DNA from: Doryteuthis pealeii
Taxonomy: Eukaryota; Mollusca; Cephalopoda; Myopsida; Loliginidae
Direction of reading: 5' to 3'
Assembly (NCBI GenBank): GCA_023376005.1
Contig: CM042157.1
Span: forward strand, 64,188,311-64,252,310
DNA: 64,000 nt
Part shown: positions 58,442 through 64,000 of the stretch, in pieces
Numbering within the stretch: position 1 is the first letter of the stretch
Layout: each line of letters opens with the position of its first letter
Notes under the pieces: model-generated
What the model was told of the DNA's origin: nothing
Database searches by the model: none
Seen by the model: only the letters and a program-made list of their open reading frames with translations
Translations under genes and position numbers: made by a program

Positions 58442-58799
58442 ATCTTATTATAATTGAAATCCAAAAGAGATGGGGAAATTCAATCTGGATTAGAATAGTT
58501 ACTTGTTGAAAAATTTACATGATGATGGTGTTTGTTTATATTTATAGAATAATGTATTATTATAAGTGTTAATAGTGTTTTTGTTATTTTGATTGGTATA
58601 TTAGTAAAAATTTATTCTATGAACCTAGTTAATCATCACTATACAAGATTTACAGTAATAGTAATATGACACCTAAAATGTAGCAAAACCACTAAAAATA
58701 ATATTCACTAAAGAAATTACTAATAGATATTTCTTTAATTTTATGACTAAACAAATTGATAAAGTGCATGTTTATAAAAATGATAGTGAGTTTGATACT
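58442..58799. other. Intergenic, nothing recognised
   Basis: AT-rich, without repeats shared elsewhere in the window that I could see. Confidence 0.5.
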
Positions 58800-59338
58800 C
58801 ATTTTTTAGGGTTTTTTTGTAACAAAGGGACCCCTTCCTGGGGGTAAGACTTTATTTATTTAAATATTGTACTTACATCCTAGGGGTATTTTTAGGATGG
58901 AGGATATTCCTTTGATAGCTGCTATTTATACTTTGCAGCAGCTTGGTTTACCAGGTATTGTGTCAAGGTATTTTTTTTGCATATGGTATTTTTAAAAGTT
59001 TTGCTTGACCAACACATTTGCCCCTACCACAACTGATACATTTTTTCATGTGTCTTTTTAAATGAGAAATCTGTAAAAATGTTGATTCACAAATTTCACA
59101 AGAATATGGTTTCTCACTTTTAAAAAATGTTCTTTTAACAATTTTTTAGCAACCAAGGGGCCTCTGTCTGGGGCTAACACTTGATTCCTTTATGAATAGT
59201 ATTTGCATCCTCAGGATAGTTTCAAGATAGACCATGTTCCTTTGATAGCTGCTATTTGTACTTCAGAACAGAATTTTTTTAATGTTTGCTTGATAAACTC
59301 AGTTGCCCCTATCATAACTGGTAAGATATTGATTTGTT
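58800..59338. repeat. Two diverged direct repeats around an orphan finger
   Basis: Segments 58800-59034 and 59140-59330 share TTCCTTTGATAGCTGCTATTT, GTTTGCTTGA-type and TTGCCCCTA-C blocks. The orphan finger at 59036-59120 lies between them. Confidence 0.7.
59036..59120 (-). pseudogene. Orphan C2H2 finger
   Basis: One finger-length segment on the minus strand reads [14 protein letters not shown] and then ISHLKRHMKK. It has the zinc ligands except the last histidine. It is separated from array C by about 220 bases of repeat and is out of any long frame. It may be a trace of a further array or of a deletion and duplication at the 3' end of C. Confidence 0.75.
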
Positions 59339-60837
59339 TCAATGACCAAGTTGTTTATAGGCCTTATCAATTTTTTTTTGCATATGAATGTTCAATCCTG
59401 TGGCTTTCAAGTGATTTTGTAAACTGCATCTCTGTGAATATGCTGTTCCACATATGTTACAAGAAAATGGTTTTTCTCCAGTGTGTGTTCGTATATGACT
59501 TTTTAAAGTGGAATTCTCTGAAAATGATGTTCCACATATTTCACAAGGAAATGGTTTCTCTCCAGTGTGTGTTCGCATGTGACATTTTAAATCAAAACTC
59601 CGTGAAAATGCTGTTCCACACACGTTGCAAGAAAATGGCTTCTCTCCAGTGTGTATTTGCATGTGCTGTTTTAAATAGCTGCTTCTTGAAAATCGTGTTC
59701 CACAGACTTCACAAGAAAATGGTTTCTCTCCAGTGTGAGTTCGCAGGTGATTTTTTAAATGGGAACTCTGTGAAAATGCTGATTCACACATTATACAAGA
59801 GAATGGTTTTTCTCCAGTGTGTGTTTTCATGTGTGTTTTTAAAGAAGATTTCATTGAAAATGCTGATCCACAAACTTCACAAGAATATGGTTTTTCTCCA
59901 GTATGTGTCCGCATGTGTGCTTTTAAAGTAGATCTCATTGAAAATTTTGATCCACAAACTTCACAAGAATATGGTTTCTCTCCAGTGTGTGTGTACATGT
60001 GTCTTTGCAAATGAGAGCTAATACAAAAAGCTGACCCACAAACTTCGCAAGAATATTGTTTTTCTCCAGTATGTGTGTGCATGTGTGTTTTTAATTTATA
60101 TCTTGTTGAAAATGCTGATCCACAAACTTCACAAGAATATGGTTTCTCTCCAGTGTGTGTGTACATGTGGCTTTTTAATTGAGAGCTATTAAAAAATGCT
60201 GATCCACACACTTCACAAGAATATGGTTTCTCTCCAGTGTGTGTTGTCATGTGTGCTTTTAAAGTACCTTTTGCTGAAAACTTTGATCCACAAACTTCAC
60301 AAGAATATGGTTTCTCTCCAGTGTGTGTGCGCATGTGTCTTTTTAATTTCGAGCTAACAAAAAATGCTGATCCACAAACTCACAAGAATATGTTTTTTCA
60401 CCAGTATGTGTCAGCATGTGTGTTTTTAAAGTAGATCTCATTGAAAATGCTGATCCACAAACTTCACAAGAATATGGTTGCTCTCCAGTGTGTGTGTACA
60501 TGTGGCTTTTTAAATGAAAGCTATCCAAAAAGCCTGATCCACAAACCTCACAAGAAAATGGTTTCTCTCCGGTGTGTGTTTGTACATGTCTTTTTAGAGT
60601 ATCTGTTCGTGAGAATGCTGATCCACAGATTTCACAAGAATATGGTTTCTCTCCAGTATGTGTCTTCATGTGTGTTTTTAAATTACATTTCAGTGAAAAT
60701 GCTGATCCACAAACTTCACAAGAATAGGGTTTCTCTCCAGTATGTGTTTTCATGTGTGTTGTTAGATTATATCTATTTGAAAATTCTGATCCACAGATTT
60801 CACATGAATATGGTTTCTTTCCCATGTGTGTTTGCAT
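59339..60837 (-). pseudogene. C2H2 zinc-finger array C, 17 fingers, one frameshift, altered C-terminus
   Basis: Two minus-strand frames give 17 fingers. The first (60343-60837) starts [15 protein letters not shown] and covers five fingers. In the sixth the phase is lost at about 60378, where CAAACTCACAAG lacks one T compared with CAAACTTCACAAG in the siblings. The other frame (59339-60334) carries eleven more fingers. Its end differs from A and B: after SLQNHLKA the sequence becomes TGLNIHMQKKIDK, so the last finger lacks its normal second histidine and HKGK end. This is caused by a deletion that joined the array to sequence matching about 27273 in unit A. As with B, the indel may be a sequencing error; the altered end is a real rearrangement. 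C has two or three more N-terminal fingers than B and A. Confidence 0.85.
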
Positions 60838-60977
60838 ATTGCTTTTTAAAAACTATTCAGTAACAATGCTGACCCGCTAACTTTATTTATGTCTTGATCA
60901 AAATGTCTAAAAGCTCATCTAGACCCTTCACAAAAGTAGGGATTCACCATGCTGTGAGTTTGGCTGTGTACTTATTC
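60838..60977 (-). other. 5' part of the array C exon with relic finger and 3' splice site
   Basis: Acceptor TTCATTCACAG at 60978-60979, relic frame MVNPYFCEGSR followed by a stop, and the in-frame TAG before the start codon. It is about 50 bases shorter than in A. Confidence 0.6.
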
Positions 60978-61532
60978 CTGTGAATGAAGAAAAAAACATT
61001 ATTAAAGAAAACAGAAGAAAATTATAACTCAGTTTATCTCAATTAATTTTGATCTTTCATCCAACTGATTCCAGTGAATGAAACCAACTAATCAATAAAT
61101 TTAATGTAGGTCTCATAAAATGATTATTATTAGATTGGAATACTTTAATTGCATTCAGCATTAAATAACCCAACAAGGGTTGACATCGACAATCAAAACA
61201 AGAAACATAATGTAGGTAGGATCAAATGATTATCATTAAATATCAACCAACCAACCAAAACTAAATAAAAACTCTAAATTCAAACCCCTTACCAGTTCAT
61301 AAAGGGTAAAGGATATGCAACTCTCTATCCTTGTCGAGGATAAAGAAAACTCTTAATTCAAAAACCTTATCAGTGAGACTGTTTCTTTGGCAGAGTTGCA
61401 AAATAAGTCCCTAAGTATATACAACTCTCTATCCTTGCTAGATTAGTTAATAGATTTGTTAGTAAATAGTAAAGTATATGAAACTTGGTAAAGGCCACTT
61501 CTCTAAGAAAACTTTTAATTCAAACCCCTTAC
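60978..61532 (-). other. Putative intron and exon-like repeats upstream of array C
   Basis: Homologous to 29792-30465 with fewer repeat units. The minus-strand GTAAGG-type motifs are kept. Confidence 0.5.
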
Positions 61533-61736
61533 CAGTGAGACAGGATAACTTTCTTTCATAAAGTTTGTAAATCAGGAGCTGGTGTCTCTAAAGTAATTCA
61601 ATATTGTGCCCAATGTCCTTTGGGCAACTCCTGTGGTGACACAATGTAAAGTTGTATAGAACTTTAAACTTTCTTTCAATGTTGTGAAAATGTCTTTTCA
61701 AATATAAAAATTGTTGTACTTCCCAAAAATTGATAT
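61533..61736 (-). other. Candidate non-coding exon upstream of array C
   Basis: A 204-base counterpart of 30466-30606. Acceptor TTCTCTATTTACAG at 61737 and donor CACTG/GTAAGG at 61533/61532 are both kept although the inside differs by an insertion of about 60 bases. That is what an untranslated exon would tolerate. Confidence 0.45.
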
Positions 61737-62671
61737 CTGTAAATAGAGAAGAAATATTATTAAAGAAAACAATAAAGCAGTGCATTATTTGCAATAATAA
61801 AATTATAATGTCTCAATGAACTGTAAAACATCAGGAAATTCATAGATTTATAGCTTTCTTGTCCTCAGTCGATTTTTGCTTTGAGGTACAAGTGAACTTC
61901 ATATGCTTATATTTGCAAATATTCAGTCTTGTGCATAACTATATGTGTCTCATAATAGTCGGTACATTTTGTGTACGAAATTTATATAAAAAGTTGGTTT
62001 TTTTTGTATGAATGAATGAATTTTACATTTTGGAAAGACAATTCAATAAGGAAACATATGTAAAAAAAAAAAAAATTGATACTGATATAGTTTTGGTAGT
62101 AGGACATTTAAAACTTAAGTCTCGTAAATAAGAAAAAAAAATTTTTTTCTAAATTGTTAGCTTGTTTTTAAGGAATTTATATTAGAAGTTTGAGTTGTCT
62201 GGATTTTTAAAAATTCATGATATGTAAAATAAATACTCCCTTTCATTGTATAGCAAAATTGTATTTATTTAATTAAAGAAAATATTGTATTAAAAATGAG
62301 TATACAATTATTGGTCTTTATATACAAAAATATTGAAAATGTGTGAATTAAAAATTGTTTCTTGTTTCGATAGCCGCTGTTGTGAATAAGTTCAAGTAAA
62401 TTCAAATCCGTGGAACTATACAACTAACAAAACAAAAGCACAATGGCCAAATTACTGTTTTGTAAATTAATATTTCATTCTCCTATCTTAGATATATATC
62501 TATACTTTATTAGAAATGTATCGAAGAAAAAGTCTTGCTTTTTATAATATTTGTTAAATATGAAGGCCTATAGTTACTTGTGGGTTAGTTGACTCATAGT
62601 GTTAGTAAAAATGAGAACACAAAACGTATTTTAATGGAGGTACAGTAAACCGTGTTTACTTCAAGGAACAA
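61737..62671. other. Upstream flank of array C
   Basis: Homologous to 30607-31630. It has an extra segment of about 150 bases (about 62375-62530) absent from unit A. Confidence 0.5.
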
Positions 62672-63445
62672 TAGGTATCACCAAAATGCGTCACATGATC
62701 AGTTTAGGCCAGATTGAAGGAAGAAATGTAAATATTTTTTAACATTTTTTTAAAAATCTCGCAAAAAAGAAATAACCAACATAAAGAATTGTTACAAACA
62801 GTTAATTCAAAGATCAAATTATCCAATTGGGGAAAAATTACTCACCATTATCTTGAAAAAATAAGTAAAAGAGTCTGTTTTGTTGCACAACAGGTTCAAT
62901 TTCTTTACTGATATTTTTAAGCAGAATTCTGTATTCATGGTTCTTTTACATAGAAACTTATAAAAATCTTCTATCATTATTCAGATTTATCTTTATAGAA
63001 AAAAAAGTAAAAAAAGGTTTTTGTCTGTTCAGTTTTTCATATTTCATAAAATAAAATAGGGGGTGGGCTAGACCTCGTAAAAAAAAAAAAAATTCCCCTG
63101 ATATATCTTAGGAAAAACTATTTCAGACATATTTTCATCAAAAGTTAAGTAATTACGGAAATTTTTTGTGAAAATCAGACCATTAATTGATTTTTCATAG
63201 AATTCTTAAAAAACCCTCTCGTCATAACTTGTTTTTGGCTACGTTAAATTTCAATTGATTTCGATCATAATTTTCATTATTTCTGTAAGCTGAAAATCTA
63301 AAAAAAAAAATCATCAGGAGTTTTTTTTTAATGTTTCTTCTTTCGAATGGACAAAAATTTTCAAGATAATTTTAATCTTTATGCAAATTTCATTGTGTTA
63401 AATATAGGATGGGGTAAATTTCAGAGACAAAATTGGTGGTACCTA
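62672..63445 (+). mobile_element. GT-family element, internally deleted
   Basis: Left end TAGGTATCACCAAAATG, right end AATTGGTGGTACCTA, both next to TA. At 774 bases it lacks the central half of the reference copy but keeps both ends. It occupies the same site as 31631-32005. Confidence 0.8.
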
Positions 63446-63816
63446 ATTTTCAGTCACTATTTTACGAGTGCTGCTCTTGGAAAAAAAAAAAAGATTTCAG
63501 CTAAAATATTTACTTTTTCTAAAAATTATATCATTTTAATCGATTAAACACTGCTGAACATGATTATAAAGAAAATTATAAAGTTAAATGTTCTAAATTT
63601 TACGTTGTGTAATGCTGAATTTATTTTTGAAATATTTAACTCTACAACAAATATTTCATTATCTTTAAAGTAGTCTGACGCTGACAAATTCTTGTCTTGT
63701 TCATGTTCAGTGTCACGTAAAATAAATCCAAATATGCTACATGAAAGGGAAATTTCATCGGATGAAATCAACAAGTACCCACCTAATCAGGAACATTTTT
63801 ACCGCTTAATGAATAT
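63446..63816. other. Short spacer, nothing certain
   Basis: A 76-codon minus-strand frame (63544-63774) contains DYFKDNEIFVVELNISK. It resembles nothing I know and has no supporting splice or copy evidence. Confidence 0.35.
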
Positions 63817-64000
63817 TAGGTACCTCCAAAATAGGTCATGTGATCAGTTTAGGCCATATTGTAGGAAGAAACGTAAATATTTTTGAACTTTTTATTTAAA
63901 AATCTTGCAAAAAAGAAATAACGAACATAAAGAGTTGTTACAAAGAAAAACTGTCAATTCAAAGATCAAATTATCCGACTGGGGAAAATTACTCATTATT
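63817..64000 (+). mobile_element. GT-family left end, runs off the window
   Basis: Starts TAGGTACCTCCAAAATAGG with GTCATGTGATCAGTTTAGGC and continues with family sequence to the window edge. Confidence 0.75.

Noticed and set aside
58039..58464. 141-codon Ser/Leu-rich ORF
   Set aside because: It lies on the GATA/GACA microsatellite and has a simple repeat translation.
63544..63774. 76-codon minus-strand ORF
   Set aside because: Single occurrence, AT-rich, no domain, and a competing plus-strand ORF; not enough to call a gene.

Overview
The window is animal nuclear DNA: very AT-rich, packed with decayed transposons and microsatellites, with spliced-gene signals and long C2H2 zinc-finger arrays. 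Tandem C2H2 expansions, these LINE fragments and tRNA-like repeats would fit a cephalopod, most likely an octopus. That identification is an inference from general character, not from a marker gene.

The layout is a tandem series of about four units, roughly 12-18 kb each. Each unit combines a transposon-rich module (GA microsatellite, repeat families 'GT' and 'Y', LINE and SINE fragments) with one minus-strand C2H2 array. The arrays are D at about 9.84-11.53 kb (heavily decayed or badly sequenced), A at 28394-29593 (intact, 14 fingers), B at 44376-45658 (15 fingers, one 1-nt frameshift) and C at 59339-60837 (17 fingers, one 1-nt frameshift). A, B and C share the same internal start methionine, an in-frame stop just upstream, a relic first finger and a strong 3' splice site. 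A and C also share an upstream exon-like segment with good splice sites. In B this upstream region has been replaced by an LTR retroelement.

Positions 1-9226 are a close copy of 33241-42457. From about 7.6 kb to the 10-base N gap at 19206-19215 the sequence is full of single-base indels. Together these suggest that a poor contig end was joined here, so part of the duplication and decay on the left may be an assembly effect.

Outside the arrays nearly everything is mobile-element debris: a TA-duplicating, GGTACC-ended DNA transposon family (GT) without any visible transposase; a family Y in which GT copies have inserted; a MITE with about 55-bp inverted ends and telomere-like inner repeats; two solo-LTR-like insertions with 4-bp target duplications; one minus-strand LTR with polypurine tract; and several LINE ORF2 fragments. 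One apparently single-copy exon-like segment (9341-9546) may belong to an unrelated host gene. The proteins of the arrays would be sequence-specific DNA-binding factors; no effector domain is visible. I found no clearly new biological system.
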